From Candidatus Gastranaerophilales bacterium (GTDB lineage Bacteria > Cyanobacteriota > Vampirovibrionia > Gastranaerophilales > Gastranaerophilaceae), in contig CALUYZ010000014.1 in NCBI GenBank assembly GCA_944325175.1, positions 1-45,653 of the forward strand: 45,653 bases of DNA, read 5' to 3'. Below the pieces are notes generated by a model. The model was not told where the DNA came from, searched no databases, and was given only the letters and a program-made list of their open reading frames with translations. The translations under genes and the position numbers were made by a program. Positions 1 to 8,958 of the stretch are shown here, piece after piece. Positions within the stretch are counted from its first letter, which is position 1; every line of letters begins with the position of its first letter.

Positions 1-401
1 AATTTTTCATTCAACTCGCTCATCTTTGTTGGAAAATTGACTTCAGAAACTGCATCCAGTGTTGTAATTTTGCTTGGCAACCCACAAGATGAAAGCTTAT
101 CAGGTCCGCAAACGTTGTTTATTTTATAAACTTTTGATAGCGCATCTAATATAAAACTTTCAGCGGCTGTATCTGCTGTTGCAGTTCCTTCCTCATCTTC
201 GGTGTAGGTTCCATACCCACCTAAACTATTCATTTGTCCTATGGCTTGAGCCAGTCTTGCATGAAGCGCTTTCTTCTGTGCATCCCATGCTTTTTCATTA
301 ACATTCACTAATAAACTTGGCAAAGTAATTGCAGCTACTATGCCTATAATTGCTAAAGTAATCAATACTTCAGCAAGAGTAAAAGCTTTCTTTTTTTTCA
401 T
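1..401 (-). CDS. Type IV pilin-like protein, family member A (3' end cut by window edge)
   Basis: The reverse strand encodes a prepilin N-terminus starting MKKKKAFTLAEVLITLAI, then the constant family body (KAWDAQKKALHARLAQAIGQ, later NNVCGPDKLSSCG). It runs off the window at base 1 after about 133 codons. The basic leader followed by FTLAE, with Glu at +5 of the mature protein, is the class III signal handled by prepilin peptidase PilD. The predicted cut is after Ala rather than the usual Gly, because the leader reads KKKKA|F. The protein should be exported and anchored or assembled by a type IV pilus or pseudopilus machine. It is divergent from member B, with about 590 bp of control DNA between them. 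The variable C-terminal tail seen in the other members lies outside the window. Confidence 0.85.
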   Translation of the reverse strand, partial: MKKKKAFTLAEVLITLAIIGIVAAITLPSLLVNVNEKAWDAQKKALHARLAQAIGQMNSLGGYGTYTEDEEGTATADTAAESFILDALSKVYKINNVCGPDKLSSCGLPSKITTLDAVSEVNFPTKMSELNEK

Positions 402-454
402 AAAAACACCTTTCTATTTTAACTCATCATACTTTCAACATCCAGCACAAATTC

Positions 455-637
455 ATCCTTTCAACTTTGCACCAATTTGAGCAAGTTTGATGCATGGGGT
501 TAAAAGTTTTGTTGTGAAAGGGTTTTGGGAATTAAAAAATGAAAAATGTTGAGGTTTTGGTGTATTGAATTCATGTGGAAATGGTGATATATTGAGAAAA
601 AGAAGATAAATGCACCAAGATTGCTCATTTTGGTGCA
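455..637 (-). promoter_or_regulatory. Two-palindrome control region of pilin-like gene A
   Basis: The distal palindrome is at 611-637 (reverse strand TGCACCAAAATGA...TTGGTGCA). The proximal one is at 468-494 (TGCATCAAA...TTGGTGCA), followed by GTTGAAAGGA. The gap between them is 116 bp. Just after the distal element the reverse strand reads CTCAATATATCA, a -10-like box also found upstream of gene D. Unlike the other family genes, about 40 extra bases separate the proximal element from the ATG at 401. That insert brings a second GAAAGG ribosome-binding site close to the start. Confidence 0.6.
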
Positions 638-724
638 TTTTTTTGGTTGAAAAAGTTCTTTATGTAAGAATAGCAATAATAATAGGAAGGGTGGATATGG
701 AATGTATACGGAAGATGAGGTTTT

Positions 725-748
725 GTTGGGGTAGAAACCCCAACCTAC
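725..748. repeat. REP-like palindrome, G-type
   Basis: This is an imperfect palindrome with stem GTTGGGG/CCCCAAC, loop TAGAAA and a trailing CTAC. It is one of at least fourteen copies in the window, all intergenic. Two subtypes occur: G-type (GTTGGGG stem) and C-type (GTTGGGC stem, loop TGAAA). This copy lies between the control regions of pilin genes A and B. Confidence 0.7.
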
Positions 749-792
749 GAAGCTTGCCTTCAACGTATGAATTTAAAATTAAGCAATAAAAA

Positions 793-976
793 TGCACCAT
801 AATATTCATTATGGTGCAAATGGTTTATATACATTCATATTATCATTGTTTTTTGGAAGTTACAAGCCTTATATTTTTAAAATATTTTATATTCCTTATA
901 ATCTTTTATTCAATAAAATTAACTTTTTTGAGCTTTTTGAAACAAAATGAATATTTTGGTCTAAAAAGTTGAAAGG
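793..976 (+). promoter_or_regulatory. Two-palindrome control region of pilin-like gene B
   Basis: The distal palindrome at 793-818 (TGCACCATA...TATGGTGCA) is followed by the -10-like TATTATCATTG. A degenerate proximal element at about 938-963 (TGAAACAAAA...TTGGTCTA) is 119 bp further on and runs into GTTGAAAGGA, the ribosome-binding site of the gene at 989. The spacing matches genes A, C, D and E although the proximal palindrome is weak here. Confidence 0.55.
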
Positions 977-988
977 ATAGAAAAAGTT

Positions 989-1957
989 ATGAAAAAGACA
1001 AAAGGTTTTACGTTGGCTGAAATTCTAATCACCTTAGCAATTATTGGGATTGTGGCGGCGATTACGTTGCCGAGTTTATTAGTTAACGTAAACGAAAAAG
1101 CATGGGATGCTCAGAAAAAAGCTCTCCATGCCAGACTGGCTCAAGCCATAGGTCAAATGAATACCCTAGGCGGCTATGGAACCTATACAAAAGGCGAAAC
1201 TGATGATGAAACGGTTGATACCGCCGCTGAAAGTTTTATCTTAGATGCGTTGTCGAAGGTGTATAAGATAAACAACGTTTGCGGACCCGATAAATTAAGC
1301 TCTTGCGGTATTCCAAGCAAAATTACAACATTGGATGCTGTTGCTGAAATCAATTTTCCAACGAAGATGAGTGAGTTGAATGAAAAATTGTTGAATGGAA
1401 AGCATACAGAAGGTGAAGAAGGCGGTATAGTTGATACAAAAGCAGCGGCGTTTGAAACTGTTAATGGGGAATCAATAGCGGTTTTTTATAATCCATTGTG
1501 CAGTTTAGATGTTGCTGTTGCGCATTATTCGCAGAATAAAATGTGTGTTAATTTTATTTATGATTTGAATGGAAAAGAAGGTCCTAATCAGGTGGGGAAG
1601 GATGTTGGGTTTATAACAGCTTTTTATAATAAAAATCCGGTTGTTGTGGCGCCTTTAGCTTACAAAAGCAATGCAGAGGATTATGCGCCCGCTTATAGCG
1701 AGGAAGAGGGAAAAGTTGATTCCAGAAGCATTTGTGCCTCAAAAAATCAAAATTTACGTTTGCCAAATAGGGATGAAGTTGCTGCTATGTTTATAAATGC
1801 GCCGTTAATTAATATAGATGAAGGTAATTGTTGGTCTTCCACATTTACAGGTTTGGGTCAATTTGGCTTTAGCTGGTATCAAAATTTTACTAATGGCGGT
1901 TATCGTTCTCTTGCGCCTAATACAAATAATAGTAGAACTTGTTGTGTATATAAGTAA
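989..1957 (+). CDS. Type IV pilin-like protein, family member B, divergent C-terminal tail
   Basis: 322 residues. The leader MKKTKG is followed by FTLAEILITLAIIGIVAAI, a class III prepilin signal with cleavage after Gly6 and Glu at mature +5, then a hydrophobic helix that would pack in a pilus core. Residues about 35-200 are nearly identical to members C, D and E. The C-terminal third has paired Cys residues and the LRLPNRDEVAAMF motif. It ends in a WSSTFTGLGQFGFSWYQNF tail resembling the DUF1566/C-type-lectin-like fold, and is the most divergent tail of the set. The start is set by GAAAGGA 12 nt upstream. A strong hairpin follows the gene before convergent adhE. Secreted or surface-exposed; the ligand is unknown. 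Confidence 0.88.
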   Translation: MKKTKGFTLAEILITLAIIGIVAAITLPSLLVNVNEKAWDAQKKALHARLAQAIGQMNTLGGYGTYTKGETDDETVDTAAESFILDALSKVYKINNVCGPDKLSSCGIPSKITTLDAVAEINFPTKMSELNEKLLNGKHTEGEEGGIVDTKAAAFETVNGESIAVFYNPLCSLDVAVAHYSQNKMCVNFIYDLNGKEGPNQVGKDVGFITAFYNKNPVVVAPLAYKSNAEDYAPAYSEEEGKVDSRSICASKNQNLRLPNRDEVAAMFINAPLINIDEGNCWSSTFTGLGQFGFSWYQNFTNGGYRSLAPNTNNSRTCCVYK

Positions 1958-1970
1958 TTTATTTATTAAA

Positions 1971-2002
1971 AAATTCCCTAAAGAATTTTCTTTAGGGAAT
2001 TT
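1971..2002. terminator. Bidirectional intrinsic terminator between pilin B and adhE
   Basis: This is a perfect 15-bp inverted repeat (AAATTCCCTAAAGAA, two-base loop, then its complement) with A/T flanks. It sits between the convergent stops at 1957 and 2025 and can serve both genes. Confidence 0.85.
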
Positions 2003-2024
2003 GCTTTTAGCATTAAGAATTCAA

Positions 2025-4661
2025 TTAGTATTCACCGTTGAAAGCTTTAATGTACAATGCTCTGATATCGCTCATTAAAGGATATACAGGGTTTGCGCCT
2101 GTGCATTGGTCGTCAAATGCAAGTTCAACCATTTCATCTAATTTAGCATAGAAGTCTTGTTCTGTTTTGCCGTTCTTTTCTAACCATTCTTTGATTGATT
2201 TTGGAAGTTCAATATCTGTCATCAAATCATCGATAGCTTTAAGTAAAAGTTCGGTTTTTTCTTCATTGGATGAGCCGCCCAATTTCAATTCATCCGCAAT
2301 TTGAGCATATCTTTCGATAGCGCAAGGATATTTATATTGCGGGAATGTAGCTTGTTTTTTCGGGCAGTCTGTTGCGTTGAATCTGATTACTTGTCTGATT
2401 AACAATGCGTTAGCAACACCGTGGGGAACGTGGAACATTGCACCCAATTTGTGTGCCATAGAGTGGCATAAGCCCAAGAATGAGTTTGCAAATGCCATAG
2501 CTGCAATTGTTGCTGCATAGTGCATTTTTTCTCTTGCTAACGGGTCATTTGCGCCTTCATGGTATGAACGGCTTAAATATTTGAATACAAGTTTCACTGC
2601 TTCTAAAGCATTTGAGTTAGTGAAGTTTGTAGCCATGCAAGATACATAAGCTTCAATAGCGTGAACTAAAGCGTCGATACCTGAAGCTGATGTTAAGCCT
2701 TTTGGCATACCGTCAACGAAATTCGGGTCAACGATTGCCATTGAAGGAGTTAGAGCATAGTCTGCGATTGCATATTTAACGCCTGTTTTATCATCTGTAA
2801 TAATAGAGAATGGTGTTACTTCAGAACCTGTACCTGATGTGGTTGGAATAGCAACCATAAGAGCTTTTTTACCGAGTTCAGGAAGTTCGCAAATTCTTTT
2901 TCTGATATCCATAAATCTCATTGCGATATCTTCGAAAACTGTATCAGGTTGTTCATATTTTAACCAAAGGATTTTAGCAGCATCCATAGGTGAACCGCCG
3001 CCTAATGCAATGATTACATCGGGTTCAAACGGTTTCATAATCATATAAGCATCTTCAATCGTAGATAATGTCGGGTCAGGTTTAACATCAAAGAAGATTT
3101 CATGGTCAATGCCGAGTTCATCTAAAACTTTGATGATACCGTTTGCAGCGCCTGAATTAAAGAGGAATCTGTCTGTTACGATGAATGCTTTCTTTCTTCC
3201 TTTCAATTCTCTCAAAGCTAAATCAGTAGCGCCTCTTTTGAAGTAAACTTTTTGAGGAACCTTAAACCAAAGCATATTTTCTCTCCTTTCAGCAACTCTC
3301 TTGTAGTTTAACAGGTTTTCAACGCCTACGTTTCCTGAAACGGAGTTTTTGCCCCAAGAGCCGCAGCCCAATGTTAATGATGGTTCCATACGGAAGTTAT
3401 AAAGGTCGCCGATACCGCCTTGGCTTGAAGGTTGGTTGATTAATACACGGCAAGTCGGCATTTTCTTAGCATATGCGTCAATTCTGTCTTTTTTGCGTTC
3501 ATCTGTATATAAAACTGATGTGTGGCCTGCGCCGCCTTTTGAAACAAGGAAGTAAGCCATATCAGCAGCTTCTTCAAAGCTTGAAGCTTTGTACATAGCT
3601 AAAATCGGAGATAATTTTTCTCTTGAGAATGGGTCAGCCCAATCAAGAGTTTCTCTTTCACCGATTAAAACTTTTGTTGTTTCGGGAACTTCAAAACCTG
3701 CCATTTTAGCAATTTCACCTGCCGGTTGACCAACGATTTTAGGATGAGCGGTTCCACGGTTAGGATCGATAAAGCCAAAATCGATTAATTTTTGCTTTTC
3801 GGCTTCTGTCATAATGTGAGCGCCTCTTTTTGCAAATTCTTTTTTAACTTCATCATATACATTATCAACTACTATAACTGATTGTTCTGATGCACAAATC
3901 ATGCCGTTATCAAATGTTTTTGACATAAGAATTGATGAAACTGCCATTTTAATATCTGCTGTTTCATCGATAACAGCTGATGTATTACCTGGGCCAACAC
4001 CAAGTGCAGGGTTGCCTGATGAATAAGCTGCATAAACCATGCCGGGGCCGCCTGTTGCCAAAATGCAAGCGATTTTTTTATGTTTCATTAATTGGCCTGA
4101 AAGTTCGATTGAAGGAACATCAATCCAGCCAATAATATCTTTAGGAGCACCTGCTTTAACTGCAGCTTCTAAAACTAATTTTGCAGCTGCGATTGTGCAT
4201 TGTTTAGCTCTTGGGTGTGGTGAGAAAATGATACCGTTTCTTGTTTTTAAAGCGATTAAAGATTTAAAAATAGCTGTTGAAGTTGGGTTTGTTGTAGGAA
4301 CAATACCTGCTAAAACACCCAAAGGTTCAGCAACGATTTTAATTCCGTTTGCTTTGTCTTCTTCAATTACGCCGCAAGTTTTTGTGTTTTTATGTTTGTT
4401 GTAAATGTATTCACTTGCGTAGTGATTTTTGATGATTTTATCTTCAACAACGCCCATGCCTGATTCTTCTCTTGCCATTTGTGCAAGGGGAATACGAGCT
4501 TTGTCTGCTGCGGTTGCAGCTGCTTTGAAGATTTTGTCCACTTGTTCTTGTGTAAATGTTGCAAATTCTTGTTGTGCTGCAACTACACGGTCAACAAGGG
4601 CATCTAACTGTTCGGCGGTTTCAACAAGTTCAACCGGTTCTTTTTCTACAGTAGTTGTCAT
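2025..4661 (-). CDS. adhE: Bifunctional acetaldehyde-CoA/alcohol dehydrogenase
   Basis: 878 residues, the normal AdhE length. It converts acetyl-CoA to ethanol through acetaldehyde using two NADH, the main electron sink of mixed-acid and ethanol fermenters. Residues 1-440 form the CoA-acylating aldehyde dehydrogenase, with the nucleotide-binding segment LATGGPGMVYAAYSSGNPA and catalytic Cys256 in NGMICASEQ. From about residue 450 comes the iron-dependent alcohol dehydrogenase, with GGGSPMDAAK near 553 and the metal-binding histidines of HSMAHKLGAMFHVPHG near 730-748. All key residues are present. AGGAGA precedes the ATG at a good distance. The gene stands alone and is convergent with pilin gene B. 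In the cell it should form cytoplasmic spirosome filaments, as known for the family. Confidence 0.97.
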   Translation of the reverse strand: MTTTVEKEPVELVETAEQLDALVDRVVAAQQEFATFTQEQVDKIFKAAATAADKARIPLAQMAREESGMGVVEDKIIKNHYASEYIYNKHKNTKTCGVIEEDKANGIKIVAEPLGVLAGIVPTTNPTSTAIFKSLIALKTRNGIIFSPHPRAKQCTIAAAKLVLEAAVKAGAPKDIIGWIDVPSIELSGQLMKHKKIACILATGGPGMVYAAYSSGNPALGVGPGNTSAVIDETADIKMAVSSILMSKTFDNGMICASEQSVIVVDNVYDEVKKEFAKRGAHIMTEAEKQKLIDFGFIDPNRGTAHPKIVGQPAGEIAKMAGFEVPETTKVLIGERETLDWADPFSREKLSPILAMYKASSFEEAADMAYFLVSKGGAGHTSVLYTDERKKDRIDAYAKKMPTCRVLINQPSSQGGIGDLYNFRMEPSLTLGCGSWGKNSVSGNVGVENLLNYKRVAERRENMLWFKVPQKVYFKRGATDLALRELKGRKKAFIVTDRFLFNSGAANGIIKVLDELGIDHEIFFDVKPDPTLSTIEDAYMIMKPFEPDVIIALGGGSPMDAAKILWLKYEQPDTVFEDIAMRFMDIRKRICELPELGKKALMVAIPTTSGTGSEVTPFSIITDDKTGVKYAIADYALTPSMAIVDPNFVDGMPKGLTSASGIDALVHAIEAYVSCMATNFTNSNALEAVKLVFKYLSRSYHEGANDPLAREKMHYAATIAAMAFANSFLGLCHSMAHKLGAMFHVPHGVANALLIRQVIRFNATDCPKKQATFPQYKYPCAIERYAQIADELKLGGSSNEEKTELLLKAIDDLMTDIELPKSIKEWLEKNGKTEQDFYAKLDEMVELAFDDQCTGANPVYPLMSDIRALYIKAFNGEY

Positions 4662-4788
4662 AATTTGTTGTTCTCCTTCGTTAATGTTATATAATCTTCG
4701 GTTAATTCGTGATTATTTTCACAATAACATGATAGAACAAAAATCAAAAATTGCAAGTGTTCTTTATACAATTTTAATAAATAAATTT

Positions 4789-6003
4789 TTATGAAATAAA
4801 GCTTTTAATTTGTGCTTTTAAAATGTCGTTTTCGGTTTTTAATAAAATTTTATTTATAAGGGCTTCATTAAGCTTGTTTTGGTTTTGAAGGCAATAAAGG
4901 GCATCCATTATAATTTCATTGTTTGTTGTTTTTTCTAATAAATTATAAATGGGTTCAGATATTTCAATATTTTCTTCTTTTATAATTTCTAAAGATAGAA
5001 TATTTTCAAAATAATTAGTTGAATTTAGCCCCAAGGTTAAGGCTTCTGTTTTATCAAAAATTTGAATTGCGTTATTTAATTTTGAATTTATGATATTTGC
5101 TTCTTTTTTATTTTCTTTTGTTAAATCTATTGAATAATTTTCATCAGCTAAAATAAGCTCTATTTTATTTTTAAGATAGAAAAGAATTAAAGCAGAAAGG
5201 TTATTTTGAGATTCAAGCAAAAATTCAAATAAGCCTTCATTTATATAATAATTAATTTCTTCAAATGAAATAGAATCAGGGAAATTTAGAATAATTGAAG
5301 ATAAAATGTTTAAAATTTCATCTTCTTTGTTTTCTTCAATTAAAGTTGAAAAGGGTTTTAAATCCAATAAAAAATTGGCAATAGTGTATGAATTATCTTC
5401 ATTTATAAAATAATTATAAATTGGTTCAAATGCGCTTTTATCGCCAAAATAAGCCAAAAATTCAACTGACGTTAATTTTTCAAAGTTATCTTTTGAATTA
5501 TCTTCTAAAATTTTTAAGCTTTCTTCAAATTCAAGCCTAAAGCCTAAATTTGAAAGATAATTTATTGAAGCAATTTTTAGGGGTTCAAAATCTGCGTTTA
5601 AATTGGCTTTAATTTTTTCATATTTTGTTTTATCGCCTAAAATTGTAAAAAATTCGGTTGCATAAGTTTTTTCTTCATCACACCCTTCAAGAAGAAATTT
5701 TTGCATTATATCTTCAATTTCAGGGGTTTTAAATTGAACAAGAGGAAGCAAAATAAAACCTTTGAAATCAGGGGAATAAACTTTTAAAAATTCAAAAAGG
5801 TTAGAATAATTTTCAGAATTAACTGCCCCTATTAAGTTTTTTAAAATTTTTTCTTTAATAAAATCGAATAAAAATTCCGATTTTGAATTTAAAATTTTAA
5901 AGCTTTCAAGGTCTTTTTCGGTCAACAGCTTTATTGCGGCTTCTTTTGCCGCCATATTATCTTTTGAAATTAAATTGTTTAAGGTTTTATTTCCTAAATT
6001 CAT
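4789..6003 (-). CDS. Alpha-helical (HEAT-like) repeat protein, function unknown
   Basis: 404 residues, acidic and Leu/Ile/Asn/Glu-rich, with no signal peptide or membrane segment. Its pattern of alternating amphipathic helices about 30-40 residues apart (for example FEPLKIASINYLSNLGF and KLTSVEFLAYFGDKSAFEPI) resembles HEAT repeats, which usually form protein-binding scaffolds. No catalytic motif is visible. It is divergent from pyrH with 68 bp between the starts. The reverse strand reads TATAAT, then seven bases, then ATG, so the transcript may be leaderless. Product name is by fold resemblance only. Confidence 0.6.
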   Translation of the reverse strand: MNLGNKTLNNLISKDNMAAKEAAIKLLTEKDLESFKILNSKSEFLFDFIKEKILKNLIGAVNSENYSNLFEFLKVYSPDFKGFILLPLVQFKTPEIEDIMQKFLLEGCDEEKTYATEFFTILGDKTKYEKIKANLNADFEPLKIASINYLSNLGFRLEFEESLKILEDNSKDNFEKLTSVEFLAYFGDKSAFEPIYNYFINEDNSYTIANFLLDLKPFSTLIEENKEDEILNILSSIILNFPDSISFEEINYYINEGLFEFLLESQNNLSALILFYLKNKIELILADENYSIDLTKENKKEANIINSKLNNAIQIFDKTEALTLGLNSTNYFENILSLEIIKEENIEISEPIYNLLEKTTNNEIIMDALYCLQNQNKLNEALINKILLKTENDILKAQIKSFIS

Positions 6004-6071
6004 AATAAATATTATACATTATATCAATTTTTTAGTATAATTAATATAAATATTTAATAAAGAATAAAAAG

Positions 6072-6791
6072 ATGAATTTAAAGTACAACAAAATTTTATT
6101 AAAAATCAGCGGCGAAGCACTTATGGGCAGCCAAGAATTCGGCATTGACCCTGTTCCTGTTGAAAAAATTGCTCAAGAAATTAAAAAAGCGCATGAAATG
6201 GGCGTTCAAATTGCAGTTGTTGTTGGCGGCGGCAACATATTCAGAGGAATGAAAAACTCTAAAAAACTCGGAATGGACCAAGCCTCGGGTGATTATGTAG
6301 GTATGCTTGCAACGGTTATGAACGCTATTGCCCTTCAATCGGAATTAAGAAAAATCGGCGTTTCTTGCAGGGTTCAATCTGCAATAACAATGAACAAAAT
6401 TGCAGAACCTTATATAAGATTTAAAGCAATCAGGCACCTGGAAAAAAACAGAGTTGTTATTTTTGCGGCAGGCACAGGCAACCCCTTCTTTACAACAGAT
6501 ACAGCAGCAGCATTAAGGGCAGCTGAAATTGGGGCAGAAGCCATGCTTATGGCAAAAAACGGGGTGGATGGCATTTATGATGATGACCCAAAAACCAACC
6601 CCAATGCTAAAAAATATGATAAAATCACCTATAATGATATTATTGTTAAAGGCTTAAAAGTAATGGATACAACAAGTTGTTCATTGTGCAAACAGAATAA
6701 CATTCCGATTGTTGTTTTTGATTTTGACTTAAAAGACGGCTTAACAAAAATATTAAAAGGTGAAGAAATAGGAACATTTGTAGGAGAATAA
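6072..6791 (+). CDS. pyrH: UMP kinase
   Basis: 239 residues, full length. It phosphorylates UMP to UDP using ATP in pyrimidine nucleotide synthesis and belongs to the amino-acid kinase fold. Visible motifs are LLKISGEALMG at the N-terminus, VVVGGGNIFRG (phosphate-binding), GTGNPFFTTDTAAALRA (UMP-binding) and KNGVDGIYDDDPK near the C-terminus. It is the first gene of pyrH-frr-cdsA-rnc-rpe, all on one strand with gaps of 0-4 bp or overlaps. The pyrH-frr pair is conserved across bacteria. The TATAAT at 6036-6041 is a plausible promoter. Confidence 0.97.
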   Translation: MNLKYNKILLKISGEALMGSQEFGIDPVPVEKIAQEIKKAHEMGVQIAVVVGGGNIFRGMKNSKKLGMDQASGDYVGMLATVMNAIALQSELRKIGVSCRVQSAITMNKIAEPYIRFKAIRHLEKNRVVIFAAGTGNPFFTTDTAAALRAAEIGAEAMLMAKNGVDGIYDDDPKTNPNAKKYDKITYNDIIVKGLKVMDTTSCSLCKQNNIPIVVFDFDLKDGLTKILKGEEIGTFVGE

Positions 6792-6795
6792 AAAG

Positions 6796-7356
6796 ATGTC
6801 GATAGAAGAAATTTTAAAATCCGGCAGCGATAAAATGGAAAAATGCATTGCCCAATTAAAAAAAGATTTGGCAACAATCAGAACAGGCAGAGCAAACCCA
6901 ATGATTTTAGACAAAGTTTTGGTTGATTACTATGGCTGCCCAACCCCATTAAGACAAATGGCGCAAGTTTCTGTTCAAGACGGTACAACACTTGTTATTG
7001 CACCTTTTGACAAAACAATTATAAAAGAAATTGAAAAAGCAATAATTAAAGCAGAATTAGGCATTAATCCAAACTCTGACGGGCTTGTTATCCGCCTTGC
7101 TTTTCCGCCTTTAACCGAAGAAAGAAGAAAAGCTTTAACAAAAGATGTAAAAGCTATGGGCGAAAATTCAAAAGTTGCAATCAGAAATGTTCGCCGTGAT
7201 ATGACAGATGACCTTAAAAAGGCTGAAAAAGCAGAAAACTTGCCTGAAGATACTGTTAAAGACGGTCAAGATAAAATTCAAAAAGCAACAGATAAATATA
7301 TTAAAATAGTTGATGAAACAATTATTGAAAAAGATAAAGAGGTTATGACCGTATAA
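6796..7356 (+). CDS. frr: Ribosome recycling factor
   Basis: 186 residues, the family length. With EF-G it splits the post-termination ribosome complex. Diagnostic stretches are DLATIRTGRANPMILD, the central YYGCPTPLRQMAQV and the C-terminal helix segment LTEERRKALTKDVK. It starts 4 bp after the pyrH stop and cdsA begins 2 bp after its own stop, so it is translated from the same message. Confidence 0.97.
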   Translation: MSIEEILKSGSDKMEKCIAQLKKDLATIRTGRANPMILDKVLVDYYGCPTPLRQMAQVSVQDGTTLVIAPFDKTIIKEIEKAIIKAELGINPNSDGLVIRLAFPPLTEERRKALTKDVKAMGENSKVAIRNVRRDMTDDLKKAEKAENLPEDTVKDGQDKIQKATDKYIKIVDETIIEKDKEVMTV

Positions 7357-7358
7357 AA

Positions 7359-8270
7359 ATGGAAGAAACGCAAAAGCAAAATTCCTTAAAAAGGAATTTA
7401 ACGGGCTTTACAATCGGTATTATTGCTGCAATCTGCATATTTTTTGGCGGAATATTTTTGCTCGGGCTTTTATTGATTGTAATTTTGGTTGCATCCAAAG
7501 AATATGCCCACATTTTAAAAGTTAAAGGTTTTCATCCAAGCTTTTCAATTATGGCATTTGTAGGCGTTTTATTGTGCCTTACAACTGCCATAAACAGGCT
7601 TGATTTAATTCCTGCCATTTTATCCATGGGAACAATTTTTTCATTTTTAATTGTTCTTTTTATGGGCAGACAACCCTACATTGCAAACGTTGCAACAACA
7701 GCTATGGGGTTTATGTATGGGGCGCTGTTACCTTGTCACATAATTTTAATAAGGCAATATCAAATTACGGAAAGCGCCAGCAATTTTTTGGTTTATGAAC
7801 CGTCAGAGGGCTTTTTTCTTACAATGTTTACTTTTTTATGTATTCTTGTAACAGATACCGCCGCATACTTTTTCGGTTCAAGATATGGTAAACACAAGTT
7901 ATCTGCCGTTATAAGCCCTAAAAAAACGGTTGAAGGAGCGGTTGCGGGCACCTTAATGTCGGTTTTATTTTCTTTAACCGGTGTTTTATATACGGGTTTA
8001 ACTTGGTGGGAATGTATCATTGCCGGTTTTTTGATTACAATTTCAGCTCAACTGGGTGATTTATCGGAATCTTTAATCAAAAGAGATGCAGGCGTTAAAG
8101 ATTCAAGCAACATTCTGCCAGGTCATGGCGGCTTTTTAGACAGAACCGACAGCTACATTTTTGCGCTTCCCGTTGCTTATTATTATTTCATTAACTTCAC
8201 CCACGGCAGCAACTTTTTAGCCGATTTTATCGAATATATTAAGAGCATGGTAAATGTTAACATCTTCTAA
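7359..8270 (+). CDS. cdsA: Phosphatidate cytidylyltransferase (CDP-diglyceride synthase)
   Basis: 303 residues with about eight hydrophobic segments. It makes CDP-diacylglycerol from phosphatidate and CTP, the branch point for phospholipid headgroups, in the inner membrane. The family signature is complete near residues 233-262: ESLIKRDAGVKDSS, then PGHGGFLDRTDS. A short charged N-terminus (MEETQKQNSLKRN) precedes the first helix. It overlaps the next gene, rnc, by 17 bp. Confidence 0.95.
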   Translation: MEETQKQNSLKRNLTGFTIGIIAAICIFFGGIFLLGLLLIVILVASKEYAHILKVKGFHPSFSIMAFVGVLLCLTTAINRLDLIPAILSMGTIFSFLIVLFMGRQPYIANVATTAMGFMYGALLPCHIILIRQYQITESASNFLVYEPSEGFFLTMFTFLCILVTDTAAYFFGSRYGKHKLSAVISPKKTVEGAVAGTLMSVLFSLTGVLYTGLTWWECIIAGFLITISAQLGDLSESLIKRDAGVKDSSNILPGHGGFLDRTDSYIFALPVAYYYFINFTHGSNFLADFIEYIKSMVNVNIF

Positions 8271-8958
8271 TAGAAAAAAGGAATTAAATTCATTCAATAA
8301 AAAATATAAATTGAATTTTAAAAATTTAGAGCTTTTAAATCAGGCTTTTTTGCATACTTCATATATTTTTGAAGAAAAATTGGGGCGCATTGAAAGCTAT
8401 GAAAGGCTTGAATTTTTAGGAGATGCGGTTTTAAAATTAACCATAAGCAACCTTTTATATAATGTATACCCAGATTTAATGGAAGGAAAATTAACAGAAA
8501 AAAGGGCAACGGTTGTTTCAGATAAAGTAATTGCGGAATTTGCAAAAACTTTGGGGTTGGATGATTTAATTTTGGTTGGAAAATGTGAGGGTGAAACAAA
8601 AAAAGAATCAATTCTGGCATGTTCTTTTGAAGCATTATTGGGGGCAATATACCTTGATAAAGGCTATAAGAAAGCAGAAAATTTTTTATTAAGCAATTTT
8701 CAAAATGAAATTTTAAAAATAGATTACATTAATCCTAAAACAAAATTGCAAGAATTAACCCAAAAATATAATCACAATTTGCCTGAATACGTTGTAATGG
8801 AAGAAAAAGGTCCTGCGCATGATAAAACATTTGTAGTTGGAGTATATTATGAAAATAAATTTATAGAAAAGGGTGAGGCAAAATCTAAAAAAGAAGCAGA
8901 ATTTGAGGCTGCAAAAAAGGCGTATGACAAATTAAAAGAAATTTATAAGGAAGATTAA
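8254..8958 (+). CDS. rnc: Ribonuclease III
   Basis: 234 residues. It cuts double-stranded RNA in rRNA maturation and mRNA turnover. The endonuclease domain carries the signature YERLEFLGDAVL with its acidic metal ligands and the second acidic cluster in SFEALLGAIYLDKG. From about residue 152 a double-stranded RNA binding domain follows (PKTKLQELTQK, ending in SKKEAEFEAAKKAYDKL). The chosen start lies inside the end of cdsA. The stop is followed directly by the rpe ATG. Confidence 0.96.
   Translation: MLTSSNRKKELNSFNKKYKLNFKNLELLNQAFLHTSYIFEEKLGRIESYERLEFLGDAVLKLTISNLLYNVYPDLMEGKLTEKRATVVSDKVIAEFAKTLGLDDLILVGKCEGETKKESILACSFEALLGAIYLDKGYKKAENFLLSNFQNEILKIDYINPKTKLQELTQKYNHNLPEYVVMEEKGPAHDKTFVVGVYYENKFIEKGEAKSKKEAEFEAAKKAYDKLKEIYKED

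Noticed and set aside
453..763. Two reverse-strand open frames of 61 and 87 codons between pilin genes A and B
   Set aside because: They cover the palindromic control regions and a REP-like element, have no ribosome-binding site and show compositionally odd, low-complexity translations.
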